Positions 7,561 through 16,286 of a DNA stretch of 64,000 nt are shown here, in pieces. This stretch comes from an uncultured Bacteroidales bacterium. Lineage in GTDB: Bacteria; Bacteroidota; Bacteroidia; Bacteroidales; F082. A model generated the notes under the pieces. It searched no databases and was not told the DNA's origin. It saw only the letters and a program-made list of their open reading frames with translations. The stretch is from NCBI GenBank assembly GCA_900317155.1, contig ONFO01000001.1:124001-188000 (forward strand), written 5' to 3'. A program made the translations under genes and the position numbers. Each line of letters starts with the position of its first letter. Positions within the stretch are counted from its first letter, which is position 1.

Positions 7561-9960
7561 TCAATTCAATTGTTGACCTGTTAGAGTGTACCGTTTCCCA
7601 TCCTTGATGATGACGATGTGGCCGTTTTCAAGCACTTTTTGGACGGATGGTCCCTCTGGCTGGTAGAGATTTTCATCGGTTCCGAAATCTGTCTTCATGA
7701 TGGCGTTAGACCAGATGATTTCCGACTCGATGCCGTTAGCGAAGACTTCGCTTATGCCAAATTTATATTCACCAGCGAGGGCATTGCCCCATGTCTCGTC
7801 GATGTATGACGAACCAGCGAAATTATCGGCCAGCATCACGGTGTTGCCTTCACTGTCGGCGCGATAGATGCGGTAGCCTATGATTTGTTCAAGCCGGCTT
7901 TTGATTTCATAAATGAGAATGGAGTGGTCATTGGCAATGAACATGGCGTCTTTCCCGTCGTATTTTCCGGTGCAAGCACCCATCCCGTATGTATAGTCCC
8001 AACCTGGATCCAGCAAAGGTCTGTCAAATATGCTATTGTTGGTGATGTTATAATCAAAAACTCCTGATTCTCTTGTAATTAGTAGATGGGGGCTTCCGTC
8101 TTTGGCCGTATAATACCCTGTACCAAAGATGTAATCTGGTACTGTCGGACTAGCTTGTATCTTTTGTCCTTGACGGTTATGAAGAGCGGCTTGGTAATTT
8201 TGGTCAAGCCAAAAGCCATCATATTCAGGGTCGTATGTGATATCTCCGAACCAATGGAGGATATTTAAGCTGTCGATAATCATTTTGTTGTCAAGGTCAA
8301 CCTGATATAGCACTTGAAGTCCGGAATGGGAAGTGTTGCAATAGAAGCCGGTCCCGTCGTAATCCAAGCCACCGGCGTCAAAATCGTTTCTTATGTTGAA
8401 CTGCTCCACCAACACTCCGTCCATGGTATATTTGCCAAACGAAAAAGGAGGAGTGTTCCAAAAGGCATAGGTGACATAGATGTGCTCGCCGTCGGTGGCC
8501 ACGCCACTGCCTTCCTCATGGAGATCGAATTGTTTCAGGAGTGCCCACTCGGTATCAGGCTGATTCCACGAAAGGCTCACACTTGTGCAGTTCGGATTGT
8601 TTGTTTCTGGCGAGTAACTCGCTGTGATTTGTCCAACAGGTGAGCAACAGAAGACAACCTCGATATTAACAGTGTCGTTTTCAACTGCAAAAGTGTAAGT
8701 TGGATCGTTTGTCATGGTTTGCCCGTCCTTCTTCCAGCAGTATAGGTTATAGCCCTCGGCGGGAGATGCAGTTAACGTGCATAGTTCGCCGATATGGTAT
8801 TCTCCATTTCCTTCGAAGGTGCCTGCGCCAGGTGGAAAGACAGAGACATTCACGACGCAGGGTTCGTATTGAGGAATGATATCGAAAAGAGCAGCGTTGC
8901 TGATACTGAAATCATAACCGAGGGGATTCAAGTTTCCCAAAGCAAAGTAGCCATTTGCGGTGCCCCATCCCCAGTTGAAATGGAAAAGGCCGTTGCTGTC
9001 GTATCCGTCGCAGACAAAAGAGTGTCCACCACTACCATAACCAACATATTGTATGGGTCGACTCAAGTCAAGGCTATTCATCAGTAGTGAGCTCCATTCT
9101 TCATTGCTGTAATCCGATTTCTTTTCCTTGTGAATTTGCCTTGTATAATTGAAATAACGCCTCAAGGCATTGATTACGTCACCCGTGTTGGCTAGAGAGC
9201 CGTTGGGACCGTACCGCATTTCCAAAGAGACGCCACAATGGTACAGCAAGGTTGCCACGGCCTCAATCTCAGCCTCGCTTGAGTTTTCGGTAAGCGAATC
9301 GGGCATGTGCTCCCAGTCGTAGGTGGTGTTGCCGAAGTCGGCGGAGAGTGTCAAACCGGCATTGGTATAGGAATGCGTCCCCCAGCCTGTAGTCGGATAG
9401 CCCCAATAGCGCATGATTTGTGCCATGGCCACTGCCACGCAACCCACCTCGGCATGGTCGCAGGGACCGCTCATGGTGGGGCAAAGGCTGTTGTAAAGGC
9501 AACCTTGGTTCCATTTGTAAGTCAGCAAAGGCGCAACAGCTTTGGTGGACTTGCTGTCATTAAGTTTTCCGGTAGTTTTCACCATTTCCCATTGTTTCGC
9601 TGTGGCTTCGTCTGCCTCAATATGGTTTTCGATGCCGTATTGGATCCTGGCAATGAAATCCTGTAGGTAGCCCTCCATCTGGATGGGCACGTTGTTCGGG
9701 TCGAAACGGCCTTCACGGGAATAGCCGATGATGGGCGTTTCGCAGTCATCGGCTGAAACGATGACAAATCCGTCAGAGGTGTTGAAAACATGGAACGCGC
9801 TTGCACCTTGTTCCGTTCGATAGGTTGCTGCAAGTTGCAGATCGGAGGTTCCCATGAATTTGGCCGCAATATTATGGGCTGTTTCTTGGTCGATGGGTCG
9901 GGCTATAGAGCAGAGATAAAACCCTAAAATCGCGATGTGTAAGAAAAGAACTTTTTTCAT
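7561..9960 (-). CDS. Secreted C10 (streptopain-like) cysteine peptidase
   Basis: The 799-residue protein starts with a signal peptide (MKKVLFLHIAILGFYLCSIA). A Spi-type propeptide follows (DGFVIVSADD, PIIGYS) up to about residue 140, then the C10 catalytic domain. The catalytic Cys is in GCVAVAMAQIM at about residue 174 and the His in GGHSFVCDGY at about 313, and the FHFNWGWG block follows. The C-terminal half holds a beta-rich module (FEGNGEYHIGE) and propeller-like sequence. The last residues (NGHIVIIKDGKRYTLTG) match a tail often seen on secreted Bacteroidales proteins, a possible short export signal. It should be an extracellular protease. It stands ahead of the efflux operon, but nothing shows a functional link. 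Confidence 0.9.
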   Translation of the reverse strand: MKKVLFLHIAILGFYLCSIARPIDQETAHNIAAKFMGTSDLQLAATYRTEQGASAFHVFNTSDGFVIVSADDCETPIIGYSREGRFDPNNVPIQMEGYLQDFIARIQYGIENHIEADEATAKQWEMVKTTGKLNDSKSTKAVAPLLTYKWNQGCLYNSLCPTMSGPCDHAEVGCVAVAMAQIMRYWGYPTTGWGTHSYTNAGLTLSADFGNTTYDWEHMPDSLTENSSEAEIEAVATLLYHCGVSLEMRYGPNGSLANTGDVINALRRYFNYTRQIHKEKKSDYSNEEWSSLLMNSLDLSRPIQYVGYGSGGHSFVCDGYDSNGLFHFNWGWGTANGYFALGNLNPLGYDFSISNAALFDIIPQYEPCVVNVSVFPPGAGTFEGNGEYHIGELCTLTASPAEGYNLYCWKKDGQTMTNDPTYTFAVENDTVNIEVVFCCSPVGQITASYSPETNNPNCTSVSLSWNQPDTEWALLKQFDLHEEGSGVATDGEHIYVTYAFWNTPPFSFGKYTMDGVLVEQFNIRNDFDAGGLDYDGTGFYCNTSHSGLQVLYQVDLDNKMIIDSLNILHWFGDITYDPEYDGFWLDQNYQAALHNRQGQKIQASPTVPDYIFGTGYYTAKDGSPHLLITRESGVFDYNITNNSIFDRPLLDPGWDYTYGMGACTGKYDGKDAMFIANDHSILIYEIKSRLEQIIGYRIYRADSEGNTVMLADNFAGSSYIDETWGNALAGEYKFGISEVFANGIESEIIWSNAIMKTDFGTDENLYQPEGPSVQKVLENGHIVIIKDGKRYTLTGQQLN

Positions 9961-10076
9961 GTTATTCATATTATTGGTTATTTCAAGTGCAAAAATAGGT
10001 GTTTTATTTCAATCTGCAAATTTTTTCGGCAAAAAATTCAGCCAAGTCAGTTCTTTGTTGGTTTAGTGGATTCCGA

Positions 10077-12212
10077 TCACAACTTCATTGTCAGGCTAAT
10101 TCTATTTCGATTCGCATCGACTTCCAAAACCTTGACGCGTACCTTTTGGTTCAGATGCACCACCTCGTTCGGGTCTTTGATGTAATGGTCGGCCATCTGG
10201 CTGATGTGGACGAGGCCGTCCTGATGCACGCCGATGTCGACAAAAGCGCCGAAGGCAGTGATGTTGGTCACGATGCCGTTGAGGGTCATCCCAACGCGCA
10301 AGTCGTTGATGGTGCGGATGTTTTTATCGAATTCGAAGGCTTCAAAAGACTTTCTTGGGTCGCGGCCAGGTTTGTCCAACTCGCCGAGGATGTCGTTGAT
10401 GGTCTCCAAACCAAATTGCTCCTCCACGAAGTCTTTTGGGTTGATCTTCGCGATGAGTTCCTTGTTGCCGATAAGGTCTTTCACCTTCACATTCAGTTTC
10501 TTGGCCATTTTCTCCACGATGTGGTAGCTCTCGGGGTGGACGGCACTTTGGTCCAGCGGATTGTCGCCATTATGGATGCGCAGGAAGCCGGCGCATTGCT
10601 CAAAGGCCTTGTCGCCGAGGCGTGGAACCTCTTTGAGTTGCTTGCGACTCTTGAAGCCGCCCTGATCCTCGCGATATTGGATAATGTTGGAGGCCAAGGC
10701 AGGGCCGACACCACTCACATAGGAAAGCAACTGCTGGCTGGCAGTGTTGAGCTCCACGCCGACGGCGTTTACGCAACTCTCCACGGTCTTGTCGAGGCTC
10801 TCGCCAAGTTTCTTCTGGTCCACGTCGTGCTGGTATTGACCCACGCCGATGCTTTTCGGGTCGATTTTCACCAACTCGGCCAATGGGTCCATCAGTCGGC
10901 GACCGATGCTGACCGCGCCGCGCACGGTGATGTCGTAGTCGGGGAACTCGTCGCGGGCAATCTTGGAGGCGGAATAGACCGATGCGCCGCTTTCGCTCAC
11001 CATCACGGCCATCAGGTCGCGGTCGAACTTGATGCTGCGGATAAAGTCCTCGGTCTCGCGTCCAGCCGTGCCGTTACCGATGGCGATGACCTTGATGCGG
11101 TAGGCATCCACGAGGCTCTTGATTTTGCGCATAGCACCCACCGTGTCCGACTTGGGCGGGTGAGGGTAGATGGTCTCGTTGTGGAGCAAGGCACCTGTTT
11201 CGCTCAAGACCACCACCTTGCAACCCGTGCGGAAGCCTGGGTCGATGGCGAGGACGCGCTTCTGACCCATAGGGGCGGCGAGGAGCAGCTGCTTGAGGTT
11301 CTCGGCGAAGACGCGGATGGCGGTCTCATCAGCCTTCTCCTTATAATAATTGCGGATCTCGGTCTCGATGGAAGGTTCCAAGAGGCGTTTCCACGAGTCG
11401 GCAATGGCCTCGCGCACGAGTTCGGAGGATTCGTTGTCGTTCTTCAGGAAGATGCTCTCCAACGAGTTCAGCACAAAGTCGTCATCCACCTTGATTTTCA
11501 GCTTCACCATGCCTTCTTCCTCGGCGCGGAACAGGGCAAGGAGGCGGTGTGAGGGCGCCTCTGAAATCGGCTCGCGGAAGTCGAAATACTGTTGATAGGT
11601 CTTGCCTTCCTTTTCCTTGCCCTTGACCACGGCGGAGCTGATGTCGCCCTGCATGTGGAAGATCTTGCGGATGCGGTTGCGCCCGTTGATATTTTCCGAG
11701 ACCCACTCGGCCATGATGTCCTTGGCACCTTGCAGGGCTTCCTCAATGTCGTTGACGCCTTTGCCCGCATTGACATAACGTGCGGCGAGGCGGTCCACCA
11801 TATCCACATTCTGCGCCATGATTTGCGCGGCAAGTGGCTCCAAACCCTTCTCACGGGCGATGGCGGCGCGGGTGCGGCGTTTGGGCTTGTAGGGGAGATA
11901 TAAATCCTCAACTTCCTGCAAGGTCTTGGCGTTCAGTATCTTTTGTTCCAATTCGGGCGTGAGTTTCTCCTGCTCACGGATGGAGGCGATGACACTTTCT
12001 TTGCGCTTTTGGAGTTCAACAAGTTGTTCGAGGCGTTTTTGGACGGCGGCCACGTTCTCCTCATTCATCGTGCCTGTCATTTCCTTGCGATAGCGGGCAA
12101 TGAAGGGGATGGTGGCGCCTTCGTCGAAGAGGCGAATGACGTTGGCGACATGATGCGCGGCCAAGTTGAGTTCCTGTGCGATTTGCGGGGCGAAGTCTAT
12201 GGTGTTTGGCAT
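10077..12212 (-). CDS. tex: Tex-family RNA-binding transcription accessory protein
   Basis: The 711-residue protein has the full Tex layout: N-terminal helical Tex domain (IPFIARYRKEMTGTMNEE), YqgF/RNase H-like fold starting with VLAIDPGFRTGCKVVVL near residue 320, helix-hairpin-helix repeats (YVSGVGPALASNIIQYR), and a C-terminal S1 domain (GMTLNGIVTNITAFGAFVDIGVHQDGLVHISQM). Tex binds RNA and is thought to act in transcription or RNA turnover. It is slightly shorter than the E. coli protein but complete. It faces away from the small membrane gene at 12288. Confidence 0.95.
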   Translation of the reverse strand: MPNTIDFAPQIAQELNLAAHHVANVIRLFDEGATIPFIARYRKEMTGTMNEENVAAVQKRLEQLVELQKRKESVIASIREQEKLTPELEQKILNAKTLQEVEDLYLPYKPKRRTRAAIAREKGLEPLAAQIMAQNVDMVDRLAARYVNAGKGVNDIEEALQGAKDIMAEWVSENINGRNRIRKIFHMQGDISSAVVKGKEKEGKTYQQYFDFREPISEAPSHRLLALFRAEEEGMVKLKIKVDDDFVLNSLESIFLKNDNESSELVREAIADSWKRLLEPSIETEIRNYYKEKADETAIRVFAENLKQLLLAAPMGQKRVLAIDPGFRTGCKVVVLSETGALLHNETIYPHPPKSDTVGAMRKIKSLVDAYRIKVIAIGNGTAGRETEDFIRSIKFDRDLMAVMVSESGASVYSASKIARDEFPDYDITVRGAVSIGRRLMDPLAELVKIDPKSIGVGQYQHDVDQKKLGESLDKTVESCVNAVGVELNTASQQLLSYVSGVGPALASNIIQYREDQGGFKSRKQLKEVPRLGDKAFEQCAGFLRIHNGDNPLDQSAVHPESYHIVEKMAKKLNVKVKDLIGNKELIAKINPKDFVEEQFGLETINDILGELDKPGRDPRKSFEAFEFDKNIRTINDLRVGMTLNGIVTNITAFGAFVDIGVHQDGLVHISQMADHYIKDPNEVVHLNQKVRVKVLEVDANRNRISLTMKL

Positions 12213-12231
12213 ATTTTCAGGTTTAGAAGCG

Positions 12232-12269
12232 CAAAAATACGGTTTTCTTGAGAAAATTCACTAACTTTG
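12232..12269. promoter_or_regulatory. Divergent -7 elements for tex and the 12288 gene
   Basis: On the minus strand TATTTTTG (12239-12232) lies about 20 bases ahead of tex. On the plus strand TAACTTTG (12262-12269) lies 18 bases ahead of the ATG at 12288. Both match the Bacteroidetes TAnnTTTG consensus. No clear TTG -33 box at the usual spacing was found for either. The plus-strand box would make a very short leader and argues for the 12288 start. Confidence 0.5.
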
Positions 12270-12287
12270 CGGCAAATATTCAGCATT

Positions 12288-12593
12288 ATGTCTCTACTTG
12301 TAATTATTCTTGGATTGCTGACAGGCACCCTATTGGCGGCCATTGTTGGGCTAATTGGTTCGCATAGGAACATAGGCTTCGGTTGGGCTTTTTTGCTTTC
12401 TGTGGTCTTTTCTCCTTTGATAGGCTTGATTGTGACACTATTCTCTCAAAAACTCCCTGACAGGAATCGCAAATGGGGCTGCTTCGGTGCCTTAATTGGA
12501 TTTATTGTGTTATTGTTGGTCTTGGTATTGGCGTCTGTACTGATACCTGGATGCTTAGACCAATTGCAGTCGTTTTACCAATCCTTGAAATGA
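12288..12593 (+). CDS. Small membrane protein of unknown function
   Basis: The 101-residue protein has three predicted hydrophobic helices: residues 1-20 (MSLLVIILGLLTGTLLAAIVG), about 30-53 (WAFLLSVVFSPLIGLIVTLF), and about 66-88 (FGALIGFIVLLLVLVLASVL). A short basic loop (KLPDRNRKWG) separates the last two. No family is recognised. It ends 1 base before the HAD phosphatase ATG, so the two are co-transcribed. A start at 12267 would lie on the -7 element and is unlikely. Confidence 0.6.
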   Translation: MSLLVIILGLLTGTLLAAIVGLIGSHRNIGFGWAFLLSVVFSPLIGLIVTLFSQKLPDRNRKWGCFGALIGFIVLLLVLVLASVLIPGCLDQLQSFYQSLK

Positions 12594-12594
12594 A

Positions 12595-13197
12595 ATGATT
12601 AAAAACCTGATTTTCGACTACGGCGGCGTGCTCCTTGACTGGAACCCGCATTACCTCTATGACCCATATTTCGGCGACAAGGACAAAGCCGAGTGGTTCC
12701 TCACCAACATCTGCACCTACGAATGGAACGCCCAGCACGATAATGGTCGTCCCGTTGCGGAAGGCACGGCGGAACTCATCGCTGAGCACCCCGAATGGAA
12801 GAAGGAAATCGAATTGTACTACGGCGAGTTCATGAAGATGATGGGCGGACAGATTCCAGGTATGGAGGAATATATCAAGGAACTGAAAGCCAAAGGATAC
12901 CGTGTGTTTGGACTGTCCAACTGGTCGGAGGAGACCTTCGCCTTGGTGCGGCCGGTTTATCCCGTCCTTAATCTCATGGAAGACATGGTGATTTCGGGCA
13001 TCGAGCGGGTGATGAAGCCCGACCCGAGGATTTTCCAACTGGCCTTGCAACGCTTCGGCATCAAGGCCGAGGAAACGGTTTTCATTGATGATAACCCGAA
13101 TAATGTGGCTGCCGCGAATGCTTTGGGAATCACGGGGATATTGTTTGAGGGGAAAGAAAAGCTGCAAAAAGACCTGAATAATATAACTCTACAATAG
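12595..13197 (+). CDS. HAD-superfamily (YihX-like) phosphatase
   Basis: The 200-residue protein is a HAD-IA hydrolase. Motif I is FDYGGVLLD: the nucleophile Asp is present but the usual second Asp is Gly, as in YihX-type members that keep a DxG(G/N)V motif. Motif II is in FGLSNWS, motif III is the Lys of RVMKPDPRIF, and motif IV is FIDDNPNNV. It likely removes phosphate from a small phosphorylated sugar or similar metabolite in the cytoplasm; the substrate is not predictable. The final 9 bases overlap the convergent DUF4143 gene. Confidence 0.85.
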   Translation: MIKNLIFDYGGVLLDWNPHYLYDPYFGDKDKAEWFLTNICTYEWNAQHDNGRPVAEGTAELIAEHPEWKKEIELYYGEFMKMMGGQIPGMEEYIKELKAKGYRVFGLSNWSEETFALVRPVYPVLNLMEDMVISGIERVMKPDPRIFQLALQRFGIKAEETVFIDDNPNNVAAANALGITGILFEGKEKLQKDLNNITLQ

Positions 13198-14487
13198 CAT
13201 CGCCATATATAACGGTAGATAGAGTACACCGTCTTTTTCAAAGACATTGGACTTGCAAAAGACGATAGACTTCCCAATTTTCTCTTGATACAATTTGATG
13301 GCTGCGTCAAGTGAAGCGTGTCGAGTGAAATTGTCGCCCGATTTTACTTCAACGATGGTGATGGCGTTATTCTCTTCGATAATGAAATCTAGTTCCTGCT
13401 TGCTCTTTCGGTCGTAATAATGCAAAGGGATGCCATTGGCCGACAGCGCGCAGGCCACATAGTTTTCGGTCAAAGCCCCTTCATTGACATCAATGGCTCC
13501 ATTCATCACATTGAATTGTAATCCTTTGAGCAACAATCGACTGAGCAATCCCGTATCGACCATGTACAGTTTATAGAGTTTGCGGTTTTCTGTTGCTTCA
13601 AAAGGCAGCTCAAAGGCGGAAGTGTTGAAGGAATAGTAAGCAATGCCCGCGTCGATGAGCCATTGTGTCGGGTCTTCGTATTTTCTGCGAGAGGCGCCTT
13701 GTTCGACGTCGGCAAGGACAAAACGCTTGTCTTGTTTGCCCAGTTCGGCGGGGATGGCATCGAAAATGCGCTTCACGAGGGTCTGCGCCTTGCCCGCGTA
13801 TTTTGTGATGTCAGCCCGATAGGTGGTCAGGATGGAACGCTGTACGTCTGTCGTTAGCCTGAAATCATCGTTGTCCATGTAGGTTTGCACAACCTCTGGC
13901 ATCCCTCCAACCACAAGAAATTCACGGAAATATTTGAAGAGTTGGTTGTGGATGAACTCGGGTAGGGGCTGTTGGGTCTCGTATGAATGTCGCATCAGTT
14001 GAACGGTTTCCTCTCCAATGCCCTTTGCCCATAGAAATTCCTCAAAATCAAGTGGAAACATGTTGAATTCTTGTTCAAATCCTACAGGATAGGAAGGCAC
14101 TTCCTTGTAATTGATGCCCAACAACGAGCCAGATTCGATGAAGTCGTAGCGATGCTCTTCGACCAAGAATTTTATGGCGGTACGGGCGTTGGGACACTCT
14201 TGGATCTCATCAAAAAAGACCAACGTCTGACCTTCGACAAAAGGTCCGAAACCCATTGCAGAAAGATTAGCCACGATGGTGCTGGTGTCGAGGTCGCCGT
14301 CAAAAGCCTGTCGAGCAACAGGACGTTTCACAAAATTGACCTCCACGAAATGCTTGTAATGCTGGCGGGCAAATTCCCTGATGGCGGTTGTTTTTCCAAC
14401 TTGACGCGCTCCAGTTACCAATGCGGCTTTCTTATGCGTTGATTTATACCAATTTTCGAGGTTTCTTATGGCCTTTCTTTTAAGCAT
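13189..14487 (-). CDS. AAA ATPase with C-terminal DUF4143 domain
   Basis: The 432-residue protein has an N-terminal P-loop (ALVTGARQVGKTTAIREFA) and a Walker B region (LVFFDEIQECPNARTAIKFL) typical of the AAA_14 family. A DUF4143 domain with a restriction-endonuclease-like core follows (ELDFIIEENNAITIVEVKSGDNF, an E...D...ExK arrangement). The biological role of these proteins is unsettled. The ATG at 14487 is preferred; the longer frame starts with TTG inside a repeat array. Upstream lie three 13-bp repeats at exact 33-bp spacing. It is a distant paralogue of the protein at 47035-48390. Confidence 0.88.
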   Translation of the reverse strand: MLKRKAIRNLENWYKSTHKKAALVTGARQVGKTTAIREFARQHYKHFVEVNFVKRPVARQAFDGDLDTSTIVANLSAMGFGPFVEGQTLVFFDEIQECPNARTAIKFLVEEHRYDFIESGSLLGINYKEVPSYPVGFEQEFNMFPLDFEEFLWAKGIGEETVQLMRHSYETQQPLPEFIHNQLFKYFREFLVVGGMPEVVQTYMDNDDFRLTTDVQRSILTTYRADITKYAGKAQTLVKRIFDAIPAELGKQDKRFVLADVEQGASRRKYEDPTQWLIDAGIAYYSFNTSAFELPFEATENRKLYKLYMVDTGLLSRLLLKGLQFNVMNGAIDVNEGALTENYVACALSANGIPLHYYDRKSKQELDFIIEENNAITIVEVKSGDNFTRHASLDAAIKLYQEKIGKSIVFCKSNVFEKDGVLYLPLYMAMLL

Positions 14488-14492
14488 TTTTG

Positions 14493-14571
14493 CAACTTTT
14501 TTCCACTTTTTTCGATGCAAAATTACAACTTTTTTCCACTATTTCAACACTGTTTTTGCAACTTTTTTCCA
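14493..14571 (-). repeat. Three 13-bp direct repeats at 33-bp spacing, with promoter
   Basis: The core CAACTTTTTTCCA on the plus strand (TGGAAAAAAGTTG on the minus) occurs at 14493-14505, 14526-14538 and 14559-14571. The start-to-start distance is exactly 33 bp twice. On the minus strand the middle copy abuts a -7 box TAATTTTG (14525-14518), and the last copy lies 5 bases before the DUF4143 ATG, in the leader. An operator array is the natural reading, but this is inferred from position only. Confidence 0.75.
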
Positions 14572-14588
14572 ACTCCTCAAAGATTTCG

Positions 14589-14619
14589 TTGTTTATATTG
14601 TTTTTAATTCATAATTTTG
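14589..14619 (+). promoter_or_regulatory. Promoter of nnr
   Basis: TTG at 14589-14591 and TAATTTTG at 14612-14619 are separated by 20 bases, matching the Bacteroidetes primary sigma consensus. The ATG of nnr follows 17 bases after the -7 box. Confidence 0.75.
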
Positions 14620-14635
14620 CACAAATTCAAGCAGC

Positions 14636-16144
14636 ATGAAAATCCTTTCAGTACAGCAAATCCGCGAAGCGGACAAATACACGATAGAGAACGAACCCAT
14701 CGAGTCCGTCGACTTGATGGAACGCGCCGCCACCAAGGTCTTCGAATGGCTCTATCGCCGCACGCCGCGCGAGAAGACCATCAAGATCTTCTGCGGCATG
14801 GGCAACAACGGCGGCGACGGCCTCGTGGTGGCCCGACTGCTCAATGAGCAAGAGATTGTCCCGCAGGTGTTTATGGTGCGCTACTCGGATAAGATGAGCC
14901 ACGACTGTGAGGTGAACTACTACCGCCTCGTGAACGAGACCAAGGTGCCGATGTTCGACATCCTCTCCGAGGACGACTTCCCGAAAGTCGATGCCAACGA
15001 TGTGGTGGTCGATGCCATCTTCGGCTCGGGTCTCAACCGTCCGTCGCAGGGCATGACCGCCGACTTGATTGCCTACCTCAACCAGAGCAAGGCCATCCGT
15101 GTGGCCGTCGACATTCCTTCAGGTCTTTTCGCCGACCAGCCAAGCGCTTTGGGCTTCATCTTCAAGGCCGACTATACGCTGACCTTCCAAAACCCCAAGT
15201 TGGCTTTTCTGTTGCCCGAAAACGACCCGTATGTGGGTCGCTTTGAGGTGTTGGACATCGGTCTGCACCCGCGCTATTTGGAGGAGGTGGAGACCAACAA
15301 CCTACTGACCGTCAAGGCGATGGTGAAACCGATACTGCACAACCGCACGAAATACTCCCACAAAGGCACCTACGGTCATGCGTTGCTTATCGCAGGCTCG
15401 GAAGGCAAGACGGGCGCGGCTTTGCTGGGCGCGAAAGCCTGTCTGCGCACGGGTGTGGGCCTGTTAAGTGTCCATCTGCCCAAGGTAGCCCAACTGCCTT
15501 TGCAGACCGCCATCCCTGAGGCGATGATTGACTCCGACGAATCCGAAACCTGCTTCTCGACATTTGGACATCTGGATACCTTTACCGCTGTGGGCGTAGG
15601 TCCGGGATTGGACAAGGCGGATGACACCGTCCGCGCTTTGAAACGCCTGATCCAAGAGGTGCAAGTGCCACTCGTCATGGATGCCGACGCCTTGAACATC
15701 CTCTCCGACAACCCGACTTGGCTGCCGTTCCTGCCTGCCAAAACGATACTGACGCCGCATCCCAAGGAGTTTGAACGTTTGGTGGGGAAATCCTCGACCT
15801 CGTTTGAACGCCTTGAGAAACAAAGGGAATTAGCCATCAAACATAACCTTGTCGTTATCGTGAAAGGCGCACACACTACGGTTGCGATGCCCAACGGTAC
15901 CATCTTCTTCAACACCACGGGCAATCCTGGCATGGCCACGGCGGGCAGCGGCGATGTGCTGACGGGCATCATCCTCTCGTTTCTGGCGCAACGCTATTCG
16001 CCAGAGGAAGCCGCCGTGTTGGGTGTCTATCTCCACGGCCTCGCTGGCGACCTCGCCGCCGACGAGATCGGGCAGGAGGCTTTGATTGCTTCCGACATCA
16101 CGGAGCATCTGGGAAAGGCTTTCTTTTCGCTTCGATCAAAGTAG
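14636..16144 (+). CDS. nnr: Bifunctional NAD(P)H-hydrate epimerase / ADP-dependent dehydratase
   Basis: The 502-residue protein repairs hydrated NADH and NADPH. The N-terminal YjeF_N epimerase domain (about residues 1-215) has the GNNGGDGLVVARLL motif and the NRPSQG region. The C-terminal dehydratase domain (about 220-500) is ribokinase-like, with KGTYGHALLIAGSEGKTGAA, PLVMDADALN, LTPHPKEF and the nucleotide-binding GNPGMATAGSGDVLTGII. Both halves look intact. It has its own promoter and is divergent from the DUF4143 gene. Confidence 0.95.
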   Translation: MKILSVQQIREADKYTIENEPIESVDLMERAATKVFEWLYRRTPREKTIKIFCGMGNNGGDGLVVARLLNEQEIVPQVFMVRYSDKMSHDCEVNYYRLVNETKVPMFDILSEDDFPKVDANDVVVDAIFGSGLNRPSQGMTADLIAYLNQSKAIRVAVDIPSGLFADQPSALGFIFKADYTLTFQNPKLAFLLPENDPYVGRFEVLDIGLHPRYLEEVETNNLLTVKAMVKPILHNRTKYSHKGTYGHALLIAGSEGKTGAALLGAKACLRTGVGLLSVHLPKVAQLPLQTAIPEAMIDSDESETCFSTFGHLDTFTAVGVGPGLDKADDTVRALKRLIQEVQVPLVMDADALNILSDNPTWLPFLPAKTILTPHPKEFERLVGKSSTSFERLEKQRELAIKHNLVVIVKGAHTTVAMPNGTIFFNTTGNPGMATAGSGDVLTGIILSFLAQRYSPEEAAVLGVYLHGLAGDLAADEIGQEALIASDITEHLGKAFFSLRSK

Positions 16145-16153
16145 TTTTATTTT

Positions 16154-16244
16154 TGCACGCTGAATGCGCAGAATTCGCTGAACCTGCCGGACGCAAACAT
16201 GGCGTCGCATCGCGCTTCATATAATTCTGCGGATTCTGCGTGCA
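16154..16244. repeat. Hairpin element downstream of a T9SS gene (copy 1)
   Basis: Arms at 16154-16175 and 16223-16244 pair at 20 of 22 positions, with about 47 bases between them that contain further short complementary words. A related element occurs at 18949-19041, also just after a T9SS gene. It could serve as a terminator for the minus-strand gene or be a REP-like element. No coding potential was seen. Confidence 0.65.
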
Positions 16245-16286
16245 CTATTACACATCGCTTTGCGAAAAATGTTTTTTTTGGAATAA

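Noticed and set aside
9999-11552. Long open frame (517 codons) on the plus strand opposite tex
   Set aside because: It is a shadow of tex: tex has full domain motifs and the antisense translation shows low-complexity composition with no family motif.
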